Positions 1 to 8,773 of a DNA stretch of 64,000 bases are shown here, one piece after another. Under the pieces are notes generated by a model. The model saw only the letters and a list, made by a program, of their open reading frames with translations. It searched no databases and was not told where the DNA came from. The stretch's first letter is position 1. Each line of letters opens with the position of its first letter. A program made the position numbers and the translations under genes. This DNA comes from Parapedobacter sp035556095 (GTDB taxonomy: Bacteria; Bacteroidota; Bacteroidia; Sphingobacteriales; Sphingobacteriaceae), in NCBI RefSeq assembly GCF_035556095.1, contig NZ_DATMFT010000016.1, positions 93,548-157,547 on the forward strand. The letters are read 5' to 3'.

Positions 1-1
1 T

Positions 2-1552
2 TCGGCCAAAGGGATTGGTATGGATGCGGATATCTTAGAGTCGCTTACTGACATTACGCAATCTTTCCGGTTGGATGGCGCTGTGTACCGTATTTATTAT
101 TCAGGGCAATACAGTGCGGGAACAGAAAATAACGCAACCGGTACCAAATATAGTTTTTTGCATGAAGATAGCTGGAAAGGCATCCGAATGGCTTACATTT
201 TTCTGGAGAATATCGACCGTGTTCCCAACGTAAATGAGCAAACCAAGAAGCGGCTGAAAGCAGAAGCAAAAATGATTATAGCAATGCATTATGCTGATAT
301 GTATCGCCATTTCGGTGGACTCCCTTGGATTGATCACGCCATTGGAGTCAATGAAGACACTCATTTTCCACGGCTTACAAGCTTAGCCACAATGGATTCG
401 ATTATTAACATCATCGATGAGGCAACGCCTGATTTACCGTGGGTGCTAAACGATATCAATAATGACGATGGCCGTTTTACACAAGCTTCTGCGCTTGGTC
501 TGAAAGCGCGTATGCTGCTTTTTGGTGCAAGTCCGCTGTTTAATAGCGATACACCATATCTCGACGGAGAAGCGTCGCAACAAAAGATGACTTGGCATGG
601 GAATTATGACCAGAATCTGTGGAAGCGGGCGGCCAATGCGGCAGAAGAACTGATTCAGAAAGTGGAAGCCCAGGGAGGGTATGAATTAGTCAAAACCGGC
701 CATCCGAGACAGGATTTCCAGAAGGCTTACTATCAACGGGGAAATGGTGAAATTTTGATTTCCACCAGGGTGCGATATCGAAATGAAGGCGACTACGACT
801 ACCTGGGTATGCAGGTAACGCGTATTCACGGTATAGGCTGTCCCACACAAGAATATGTGAATATGTTCGGTATGGCCAATGGATTGCCGATTTCCGATCC
901 GAATTCGGGATATGTGGAAGAGAATCCCTTTGTCAACCGCGATCCGAGGTTATATGAAACGGTGCTTACGAATGAAGATACGTACCAAGGGCGTACGGCA
1001 CAGTTGTGGGTTGGCGGGATCGAGCGTCAATCCATCGGACAATCGATGGCAGCGACAGGCTACGACATGCGGAAATTCTTATTGGATTTTAATAGTGCTA
1101 CGTCGTTTGGTTCTGTTGTGCAATTTCCTTACCTCCGCTTGGCTGAAATCTATTTGACGTATGCGGAAGCGAGTAACCAATTAAACAACGGACCTACTCC
1201 AGAAGCCTATCGCTGTGTCAACGTTGTACGGAATCGGGTAGGACTTCCGGATTTGACTCCGAATCTGAATAAAGAACAATTTCACGAAGCGGTATTGATC
1301 GAACGCGCATGCGAATTTGGGTATGAGGAGGTTAGGTGGTTTGATCTGATCCGTTGGAAAAGGGCAGATGATTTCACGAAAAAACTGCATGGAATGAATA
1401 TTTTTAAAGAAGGTGACGAATTTACGTATCAATTATTTGAACTACCTACACGGGCTTGGCAACGGTCTTGGTCGCCTAAATGGTATTTGAGTGCCTTCCC
1501 CCCAACGGAGGTAAATAAAGGTTATGGATTAGTTCAAAACCCTGGCTGGTGA
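2..1552 (+). CDS. RagB/SusD-family outer-membrane nutrient-binding lipoprotein, 5' truncated by the window edge
   Basis: SusD proteins sit on the cell surface as the lid of the SusC TonB-dependent transporter and capture oligosaccharides. The reading frame is open to the first bases of the window, so the true start and lipoprotein signal lie upstream; the first Met at 20 is internal. The tetratricopeptide-rich body and the C-terminal SusD signature are visible: 'RACEFGYEEVRWFDLIRWKR' and a closing 'NPGW', the usual end of this family. Roughly the last 510 residues are present of a protein that is usually 500-600 long. Its cognate SusC is probably just upstream of the window, because the next gene is another SusC followed by its own SusD. 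The family call is confident; the glycan bound cannot be read from the sequence. Confidence 0.93.
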   Translation, partial: SAKGIGMDADILESLTDITQSFRLDGAVYRIYYSGQYSAGTENNATGTKYSFLHEDSWKGIRMAYIFLENIDRVPNVNEQTKKRLKAEAKMIIAMHYADMYRHFGGLPWIDHAIGVNEDTHFPRLTSLATMDSIINIIDEATPDLPWVLNDINNDDGRFTQASALGLKARMLLFGASPLFNSDTPYLDGEASQQKMTWHGNYDQNLWKRAANAAEELIQKVEAQGGYELVKTGHPRQDFQKAYYQRGNGEILISTRVRYRNEGDYDYLGMQVTRIHGIGCPTQEYVNMFGMANGLPISDPNSGYVEENPFVNRDPRLYETVLTNEDTYQGRTAQLWVGGIERQSIGQSMAATGYDMRKFLLDFNSATSFGSVVQFPYLRLAEIYLTYAEASNQLNNGPTPEAYRCVNVVRNRVGLPDLTPNLNKEQFHEAVLIERACEFGYEEVRWFDLIRWKRADDFTKKLHGMNIFKEGDEFTYQLFELPTRAWQRSWSPKWYLSAFPPTEVNKGYGLVQNPGW

Positions 1553-1593
1553 TACTTAAAGTGGTTTTAACAATGCAACTAAAACGTATAAAG

Positions 1594-4413
1594 ATGACAA
1601 ATAAATATATGGATCTCATATGTCTGTCGCTCACATTGTTATTCTTTCCCTTCACGGGGCTTGCTCAACAGCAATCCGCTGGGCTGGCCATTGACAAGGT
1701 GGATAAGCCCGTTAGTGAAGAAAACGATGATGATGTGGTTCCGGTGGGTTTCGGTTCGACACGCAATAAAAATGAACTCACATCCGCGATAGGTATTGTA
1801 CGGGCAGACGGGTTGTCAAATCGGATGACCATCAATCCGGCCAACGCCCTTTTCGGTAAGATAGCAGGTTTGGCGGTGATGCAAAACGGAGGAGCCAGTT
1901 GGGAGAACGACCCTCGGCTGATGATTAGGGGGATTGGAACCTTCGGCGATGCGTCTATTCTGATGCTGGTCGACGGCTACGAACGGCCTATTTCGTCACT
2001 TTCTCTTGGAGAAATTGAAAGTATAGCAATCCTAAAGGATGCGGCTGCACTCGCGATGTACGGTGTTCGTGGCGCAAATGGTGTGCTATTGGTGACTACA
2101 AAACGAGGGGATGCAAGGAAGAACAAAGTAGATATCTCGTATGAACAAGGTATCACACAAGCGAGGCGCATACCTGATTTTTTAGATGGATACGGGTATG
2201 CAACTGCGATGAATGAAGCCAGGTTGAATGACGGCTTAACACCGCTTTATTCACAACAAGCATTGGATGCCTTTCAATCTGGATCTTCACCCTATTTTTA
2301 TCCGAATGTAAACTGGTTTGAGCAGGCATTCCGGGATTTTGGCAAAACCAATAATTTCAAGGCTACCTTTCAGGGACAAACAGCTACAGCTAGTTATTTT
2401 GCCTTGTTGAATTACCAGTCTGATAATGGAATATTGGGGCCGGTAAATGAGAACGAAGGATATAATACGCAGTTGAATTATGGTAAATTCAATTTCCGCT
2501 CAAATGTGGATGTGAATGTCACCAAATCAACCAAACTGAAGATTGGCTTAAGCGGTAACCTGCGGGAAACCAAAACGCCGGGTACTTCGGTTGCCGATAT
2601 CATGTGGGCGCTATATAATACACCGTCAGCAGCTTATCCGGTAAAAACATACCACAATATTTGGGGAGGTACTGCCAATTTTGCTAATAATCCGATTGCG
2701 CAGATTTCAGCCACGGGCTATCGGAATACGCAGATCCGCGAACTGCTGGCAGACGGTAGCATCGAACAGAGACTTGATGCGCTATTACCCGGCTTGGCAG
2801 TAGAAGCTGCCGTTGCTTTTGATAATTCTGCCACCTATTCGGAAGGTAAAGTCAAACAATACGAATACCAGTCGATATCACTAACTGAAAACAATGGGGC
2901 GCTGGATTCTGTTGAAACGGACTATGGACAAGATACAGAATTGAATTACTACCATAACCTTGCAAACCAATGGAACCATGCAACGGTTCAAGGAAAATTG
3001 AAATACGACAAAGAATGGGGCAATCAAAGCGTCAACTCTATCCTATTGTATCAGCAGGATAAGCTGCTTAGAAACGGCCAATCTAATACCTATATTCATC
3101 AGTTGGTCGCAGGTAATCTGCATTATGCAAACAGTTTGAAGTATTTTGCCGATTTATCGCTTTCCTACAGTGGAACAAATGTATTGCCGAAAGGGAGTCG
3201 ATTTGGCTTCTTCCCCGCTTTGTCGGTTGGATGGAAAATAGCTGAGGAATCATGGTTCTCTAAAAGGGTGGTTAATGACCTTAAATTACGGGCTTCCTGG
3301 GGAATAACCGGTAATGATTTGATACCGCAAAATCTTTCAGAAGTCCAATTTAATGGATCTACACCGTATTTTTATACGGGTAACAATAATATTTCCGGGG
3401 GACTGCAAGAAGGTAGACTGCCATCGACCGGCTTAACCTATGAATCCTCCACCAAGTATAATCTCGGCATAGATGTATCTGTGCTGGAGATGATCGATTT
3501 GAATGTCGATGTTTTCTATGACCATCGGACAAATATATTGGTTGAATCTGATGGGTTGGTTTCCAATGTGCTTGGAGCTGCTAAGCCACTGCTAAGTGAG
3601 GGCATTGTAAATAACAAAGGCTTTGAAGCGGAGCTTAAATTTTACAATAATGAAGGTTCCTTCACTTATTACATCGACGGGCAGTTTGCGTATGTCCGCA
3701 ATAAGATCGAACAAATGGGCGAGGCCTTTCAACCTTTTAATTACCTATCAAGAACAGGAAGAAGTATTGGACAGGCTTTTGGTCTGGAAGCGATCGGGTT
3801 TTTCAAAGACCAGACAGATATAGAAAATAGCCCAACGCAGACATTTTCATCTGTAAAACCAGGAGACATAAAATATAGGGATCAGAACAATGACGGTATT
3901 ATCAACGCCTATGATGAAAAGGCGTTAGGGTTTAATACGGTCAATCCTGAAATGTATTATGCGGCATCCTTTGGGGTGACATATAAAGGAATCGGACTGG
4001 ATGTGATGTTCCAAGGCGTTGCTAACAGAACGCTTTATTTGAGCGCACAAAGTGTTTTCTGGCCCCTGATTGGAAACAGCAGCATAACCGATTTTTCAGC
4101 AAACAGATGGACCCCGGCGACGTCAGAAACGGCAACGTTGCCGCGACTGACTACGTTGAGCAATGATAATAATTATCGCCCTAATAGTATCTGGCTGGTC
4201 GATGGCTCTTACCTTAAATTAAGATCCGTCATGCTTCACTATAGCCTTCCTCAACAAGTGACTTCGAAGCTTAGGCTGTCAAATATCCGAGTGATAATGA
4301 GGGGAATGGATTTATTTTCTATTGATAATATCGATGCGGTGGATCCGGAGGCTATTGGATTTACATATCCTACGTATGCAACTTATAGCTTAGGTGTGCA
4401 AATTGGTTTTTAG
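1594..4413 (+). CDS. SusC/RagA-family TonB-linked outer-membrane transporter, short N-terminus
   Basis: This is the outer-membrane barrel that imports oligosaccharides using TonB energy, paired with the SusD encoded 19 bp downstream. The frame opens at a GTG (1549) overlapping the SusD stop. I prefer ATG 1594 because it places a clean signal peptide (MTNKYMDLICLSLTLLFF, cut after GLA) at the N-terminus. After the signal come about 25 linker residues, a TonB-box-like 'DDVVPVGFGS', the plug domain with 'RGIGTFGDASILMLVDGYER' and 'ILKDAAALAMYGVRGANGV', then the long beta-barrel ending 'YSLGVQIGF'. SusC proteins usually carry a carboxypeptidase-regulatory-like domain of about 80 residues between the signal and the TonB box; here it is missing, which explains the short length of about 939 residues. 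Family assignment is firm; substrate is unknown. Confidence 0.93.
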   Translation: MTNKYMDLICLSLTLLFFPFTGLAQQQSAGLAIDKVDKPVSEENDDDVVPVGFGSTRNKNELTSAIGIVRADGLSNRMTINPANALFGKIAGLAVMQNGGASWENDPRLMIRGIGTFGDASILMLVDGYERPISSLSLGEIESIAILKDAAALAMYGVRGANGVLLVTTKRGDARKNKVDISYEQGITQARRIPDFLDGYGYATAMNEARLNDGLTPLYSQQALDAFQSGSSPYFYPNVNWFEQAFRDFGKTNNFKATFQGQTATASYFALLNYQSDNGILGPVNENEGYNTQLNYGKFNFRSNVDVNVTKSTKLKIGLSGNLRETKTPGTSVADIMWALYNTPSAAYPVKTYHNIWGGTANFANNPIAQISATGYRNTQIRELLADGSIEQRLDALLPGLAVEAAVAFDNSATYSEGKVKQYEYQSISLTENNGALDSVETDYGQDTELNYYHNLANQWNHATVQGKLKYDKEWGNQSVNSILLYQQDKLLRNGQSNTYIHQLVAGNLHYANSLKYFADLSLSYSGTNVLPKGSRFGFFPALSVGWKIAEESWFSKRVVNDLKLRASWGITGNDLIPQNLSEVQFNGSTPYFYTGNNNISGGLQEGRLPSTGLTYESSTKYNLGIDVSVLEMIDLNVDVFYDHRTNILVESDGLVSNVLGAAKPLLSEGIVNNKGFEAELKFYNNEGSFTYYIDGQFAYVRNKIEQMGEAFQPFNYLSRTGRSIGQAFGLEAIGFFKDQTDIENSPTQTFSSVKPGDIKYRDQNNDGIINAYDEKALGFNTVNPEMYYAASFGVTYKGIGLDVMFQGVANRTLYLSAQSVFWPLIGNSSITDFSANRWTPATSETATLPRLTTLSNDNNYRPNSIWLVDGSYLKLRSVMLHYSLPQQVTSKLRLSNIRVIMRGMDLFSIDNIDAVDPEAIGFTYPTYATYSLGVQIGF

Positions 4414-4432
4414 GCTATTAAAATAGATTGTT

Positions 4433-6091
4433 ATGAAATACATAAAGATAATTGTAATCTGTTCAATATTAATACCGCTTTTCGGAGGGTGTAATAAGCC
4501 GCTGGATTATAGTGAAGCGTCGTTTTATGGGGAAGATGCGGTGCTGAATAGTCCGAGCCTCTATAAGGCACTTTTGACTACGATTTATGCATACCTGCCC
4601 ACTGACTTTAACAGTATTGATGGCGCGATGCGGGCGTCGGCATCCGATGACGCGGTGCATGTGTGGGATTTATCTGCCATTAAGAGATTCAACGATGGAA
4701 GCTGGAGTGCCTTACAACCGCTTGACGATCAATGGGGCCACTTGTATACTGGAATCCGCTCAGCTAACCTGTTCCTGCAAAAATCGGAAGGACAGACATT
4801 TGAAGATCTAAGGTATAACGACGGTTATCGGGAGATGATGATTCAATACGATAACTACCCCAACGAAGCCCGATTCTTGAGAGCGTTTTTTTATTTTGAA
4901 TTGATTAAGCGGTATGGGGATGTTCCCTTGATTAAGACCCCATTAACCGTGCAAGAAGCTAATGCGGTGACTAGAACGCCCTATTACGACGTGGTCGATT
5001 TTATTGTTTCCGAATGTGACGACATCATTCCGAAATTGCCTACTTCCTACGCAAGCCTGCCGGGTGCCGAAACCGGACGTGCAACAAAAGGAGCCGCCCT
5101 TGCATTAAAAGCTCGTACGCTTTTATACGCCGCTAGTCCGTTGCATAACGTTTCAAACGACCAGACGAAGTGGGTGGCCGCAGCTACTGCGGCAAAAGAA
5201 ATCATCGATATGCAACAATATTCGCTGGAGGGCAGTTATAAAAACGTCGTAAACAACATTAATTCATCTGAATTGATATTGGAAACCAGACAAAACTTCT
5301 CGAATGCCTTTGAAGTGGCAAACTTTCCGGTAGGTTATGAAGGGGGAAATACGGGGACGTGCCCTACACAAAATCTGGTGGAGGCATATGAAATGCAGGA
5401 AACTGGGATGGACATTAACGAGCAAGAATCGGGCTTCGTTGCTCAAAATCCGTATGCAGGTCGTGACCCCCGGATGTATGAAACCATCCTTTACAATGGT
5501 GCCACTTGGAAAAATTTGACTATAGAGGTTTGGCCTGGCGGATTCAATGGCCCTCCTCAGGAACGGGCTACCAAGACAGGGTATTATCTTAAAAAATACC
5601 TAATAGAAAGTATTTCATTAAATCCCGTCAACCCTACGACGCAGCAGCATGCCTGGGTGGTATTTCGCTATGGCGAGGTGTTGTTAAATTATGCGGAGGC
5701 TATGAATGAAGCATTTGGCCCCGATGTCAAGGGCCCCGGCACGTTGCAAATGACCGCGAGCGAGGCGGTGAACTTTATACGGTGGCGGGCAGCAATGCCG
5801 GATTTTCCCGCAGCTATGTCGCAAGACGCCTTTAGGCAAAAATTGCGGAATGAACGGCGGGTGGAGCTGGCCTTTGAGGATAGTCGTTTCTGGGATATCA
5901 GGAGATGGGGAATTGGTAATTCGACCGCAGAAATATATGGCGTGGACGTAAGCCGGAATAATTCGGGCCAGGTATCTTATACCCCGAAATTGGTTGAAAC
6001 GCGTGTTTGGCACGACAAAATGAATTTGTACCCAATTGCACAGAATGAATTGTATGTGAATAAAGCGCTTACACAAAACCCCAATTGGTAG
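4433..6091 (+). CDS. RagB/SusD-family outer-membrane nutrient-binding lipoprotein
   Basis: This is the surface glycan-binding partner of the preceding SusC. The N-terminus 'MKYIKIIVICSILIPLFGGC' is a lipoprotein signal with Cys20 as the lipidation site. The body shows SusD features: 'NEARFLRAFFYFELIKRYGDVPL' (quoted in part, residues near 145-165), 'LALKARTLLYAASP', and the C-terminal 'RRVELAFEDSRFWDIRRW', ending in 'NPNW'. Length (552) is normal. The gene lies 19 bp after the SusC stop and its own stop overlaps the next frame, so the SusC-SusD-glycosidase genes are probably one transcript. Substrate is not evident; the nearby GH92 suggests mannose-containing glycans, which is inference. Confidence 0.95.
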   Translation: MKYIKIIVICSILIPLFGGCNKPLDYSEASFYGEDAVLNSPSLYKALLTTIYAYLPTDFNSIDGAMRASASDDAVHVWDLSAIKRFNDGSWSALQPLDDQWGHLYTGIRSANLFLQKSEGQTFEDLRYNDGYREMMIQYDNYPNEARFLRAFFYFELIKRYGDVPLIKTPLTVQEANAVTRTPYYDVVDFIVSECDDIIPKLPTSYASLPGAETGRATKGAALALKARTLLYAASPLHNVSNDQTKWVAAATAAKEIIDMQQYSLEGSYKNVVNNINSSELILETRQNFSNAFEVANFPVGYEGGNTGTCPTQNLVEAYEMQETGMDINEQESGFVAQNPYAGRDPRMYETILYNGATWKNLTIEVWPGGFNGPPQERATKTGYYLKKYLIESISLNPVNPTTQQHAWVVFRYGEVLLNYAEAMNEAFGPDVKGPGTLQMTASEAVNFIRWRAAMPDFPAAMSQDAFRQKLRNERRVELAFEDSRFWDIRRWGIGNSTAEIYGVDVSRNNSGQVSYTPKLVETRVWHDKMNLYPIAQNELYVNKALTQNPNW

Positions 6092-6096
6092 TGTGT

Positions 6097-7362
6097 ATGC
6101 GAACAGCAATAGACATACCCGTGAGGTTAATCATTAAAATCGCTCTCTTGTGTTCCCTCCAATGCAAAGCACAAACAGATATTTACAGAGAGGGACCCAC
6201 CACTGCTGAAATAAGTGCTATGATAGCGCGTAATAGTCCGCTTAATGGTGCAACTATTCCGGCAGATATGAGAGTGCGGCTAGGGGCTTCACACGTTGCG
6301 GGAAAGTACTTTCTAACCGAATCTCCATTTTTAACAGCGGGTAGTCAAGCCATTCAACACCTAGGCATGGGAACGATTAAGCTGTGGCTCCAAGATAAGC
6401 CCGCAAGCGATTATCCGTACAATTCCGACTGGAATTTAAGTGAGCAGGCAAGCTTGGTTGAGATTGCGGCGCATCCCTATTTTAAAGCGGTCTTTGATAT
6501 GCCATTCAAAACCTTTGCATTGAGTGTGCGTGGTGAAATAAATCTTCAGCAGGCGATGAAAGCATCAGCTACAGATTATGCCAAGGAAGAAGAGGCCATG
6601 TATCAATTGACTAAGTATCTGCTGCAAACTTATAAGGATAGGGAAGTGGTTTTTATTCTGCATAACTGGGAAGGCGATTGGTTGATGCGCGGTGGCACGA
6701 ACGCGGCCGCGCAGTGGACAGCGGAGTCTTTTCCTCCCGATGTAGAGAAGCGTAGCGATGTCATGATCAACTGGTTTAGTGCTAGACAAACCGGGGTCGA
6801 TCGGGCACGTGCTGAGATGGGAATAACAAACTGTAAGATTTATCACGCAATCGAAGTCAATAAGGTGCTTGATGGTCGAAAAGGTATTCCGTGTCTTACC
6901 TCCAATGTGCTTCCCTATGTAAAGACGGATATGGTGTCTTGGTCATGCTATGAAGGGTTGGCTGACCCGGTGGATCTTTGGCGGGGTATTGATTACATCA
7001 GAGAAAATATGAAATCTACTGGTGAATTTCCAGCTGTTCCTATTATGATTGGCGAAATTGGGATTCCCGAAAACGAAGGAACTGTTTTTGGAATTGCGGC
7101 ACAAAATGGAAGAATTATAAAAGAAGAGCTTATTAAGCGCTGGGATAAGGCTATGTCGGTTTTTATAACACAAGATATCCCCTATATTATACATTGGCAA
7201 GTTTACTGCAACGAGGTCAAAGAAGGTGTAAAAAATTCGTTGGTATACACGAATGATCAATTGAGGGGATTTTGGCTTATTCGACCCGATGGTACAGAAA
7301 GTTACTCAGCTTCCTACTTAAGAAGTTTAATTCAAAATGCAGGAAAGAAACTTGGAAAGTAA
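6097..7362 (+). CDS. Secreted TIM-barrel glycoside-hydrolase-like protein
   Basis: The frame could begin at a TTG inside the SusD stop (6085), but ATG 6097 gives a better signal peptide (MRTAIDIPVRLIIKIALLCS..., cut near KAQ). The protein of about 421 residues alternates beta strands and helices like a (beta/alpha)8 barrel. Two glutamates sit where clan GH-A enzymes place their catalytic pair: Glu192 in 'ILHNWEGDW' at a strand end, and Glu320 in 'IMIGEIGIPENEG'. These positions fit an acid/base and a nucleophile, although the usual Asn-Glu pair is not exact. I do not recognise a specific CAZy family. Location between SusD and other secreted polysaccharide genes supports a glycosidase role. 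The next gene begins 26 bp after its stop. Confidence 0.6.
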   Translation: MRTAIDIPVRLIIKIALLCSLQCKAQTDIYREGPTTAEISAMIARNSPLNGATIPADMRVRLGASHVAGKYFLTESPFLTAGSQAIQHLGMGTIKLWLQDKPASDYPYNSDWNLSEQASLVEIAAHPYFKAVFDMPFKTFALSVRGEINLQQAMKASATDYAKEEEAMYQLTKYLLQTYKDREVVFILHNWEGDWLMRGGTNAAAQWTAESFPPDVEKRSDVMINWFSARQTGVDRARAEMGITNCKIYHAIEVNKVLDGRKGIPCLTSNVLPYVKTDMVSWSCYEGLADPVDLWRGIDYIRENMKSTGEFPAVPIMIGEIGIPENEGTVFGIAAQNGRIIKEELIKRWDKAMSVFITQDIPYIIHWQVYCNEVKEGVKNSLVYTNDQLRGFWLIRPDGTESYSASYLRSLIQNAGKKLGK

Positions 7363-7388
7363 ATTCATCATTCGCAAATATTGTTACC

Positions 7389-8720
7389 ATGAAAACAAGT
7401 AAAAATCCATTAAAAACCAAAAGTACATTAGCGACCTTCCTCAATTTGTCGGCAGGTTTAACCATCAAAAGCCTTTTCTCCGTGATCATTACATTGATTC
7501 TTGCCGGAGGGTACCAGACACTTTCAGCAAGTAATGAAATTAACTATGACGGACACTTGGTTAGTATCCAAAAGTTTGGAGTTAAACCTGGTAACACGGG
7601 GATGGAAAATGCCATAAACCTTCAAAAGGCAATAGACTGGGCGTCGGATAACGGAGCAGGATTGTATGTAGAACCGTCTGACGAACCTTATCATGTTGAT
7701 GGGGGAATTGTGCTAAAAAGGAACGTATCACTGATTGGCGTACATGGTCCAACCGCGAGGGGTACAGTACATTCTTCAAAGAAGCAACCCGTAGGAAGTG
7801 TTTTCAAGATTACCGACCGAGACCATGTTTTTATGACGGTTGAAAGTGCAACACAGATAAAAGGCATTCAATTTTGGTATTCCGAACAAACTATTAATGA
7901 TCCTGACGCAATCATACCCTATCCGGCTACCATCCAAACTTCTAAAACGAGTTCTACCCAGGGAGTATATCTGTCCTGTCTGACGTTCTATGGTGAATAT
8001 TTAGCTATGGATTTCAATGCGGATGCTAAAAATATCTGCGAATCGATGATATTTGAACATTGTTATGGATATCCGTTAAGTGGTGAATTCATTAGAATAG
8101 ATTACTGCTATGATATCCCTAGAATCCTGCATTGCCACGTGAATCCAGCTAATCAACGCTTTATTGGGGGTGGATATAGTCGCGACGTGATTGATGCAGT
8201 TGTCGCGAAAAAGACGTTTACCTATTCAATCAATCATACGGACAACGCTCAATTGATGGATGTTTTTACGTTCGGTTCGTACGGCGGAATACGATTGGGG
8301 GAGCAGTCTTATGGACAACTAACAAATTTCAATTTGGATTGTGTGGTTATCGGTATCTTGAAAGAGGGGGCTAATACCTTTAACCGTAATTGGCAGATTG
8401 CACAGGGCTCGATTATTGCCAATGCCGGTACCGATGTAGATATCATTCATCCGATTGTAATAAAAGGCGAGGGCCATACGGCGATTACGAACGTAGAAGC
8501 CTTTTCCGGCGATAATCCCGCTTTGACAAACGTTGCAAAATCATATGATTTTATGCTAATTGAGGGAAATAAAAAGCTCACCATATCGATGGTAGGTTGT
8601 AGGATGCGAGACTATATCTCCCCCACGCCCATCACGATTAATAATAAGAAGGCGATAATACATGCAATAGGGTGTATTGATAAAGATGAGAACATATATC
8701 ATACTAAAGTTAGCGATTAG
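7389..8720 (+). CDS. Secreted right-handed beta-helix protein (pectate-lyase-3-like fold)
   Basis: An open frame extends back to 7272 inside the upstream gene, but ATG 7389 (MKTSKNPLKTKSTLATF...) is the sensible start, with a hydrophobic segment at about residues 28-44 cut near 'LSAS'. The mature protein begins with 'VSIQKFGVKPGNTGMENAI' and 'LQKAIDWASDNGAGLYVEP', the N-terminal pattern of the pectate-lyase superfamily/GH28-related beta-helix proteins. Many short beta strands with Gly turns follow. Catalytic residues of true pectate lyases or GH28 enzymes are not apparent, so the substrate and even catalytic activity are uncertain. It is co-directional with, and close to, the glycosidase genes on either side and is likely co-transcribed with them. 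Confidence 0.65.
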   Translation: MKTSKNPLKTKSTLATFLNLSAGLTIKSLFSVIITLILAGGYQTLSASNEINYDGHLVSIQKFGVKPGNTGMENAINLQKAIDWASDNGAGLYVEPSDEPYHVDGGIVLKRNVSLIGVHGPTARGTVHSSKKQPVGSVFKITDRDHVFMTVESATQIKGIQFWYSEQTINDPDAIIPYPATIQTSKTSSTQGVYLSCLTFYGEYLAMDFNADAKNICESMIFEHCYGYPLSGEFIRIDYCYDIPRILHCHVNPANQRFIGGGYSRDVIDAVVAKKTFTYSINHTDNAQLMDVFTFGSYGGIRLGEQSYGQLTNFNLDCVVIGILKEGANTFNRNWQIAQGSIIANAGTDVDIIHPIVIKGEGHTAITNVEAFSGDNPALTNVAKSYDFMLIEGNKKLTISMVGCRMRDYISPTPITINNKKAIIHAIGCIDKDENIYHTKVSD

Positions 8721-8773
8721 TTTAGTTTTATCGTACCCGTCATTCAACTTATAATTTGCTACTGAAATCTGCT

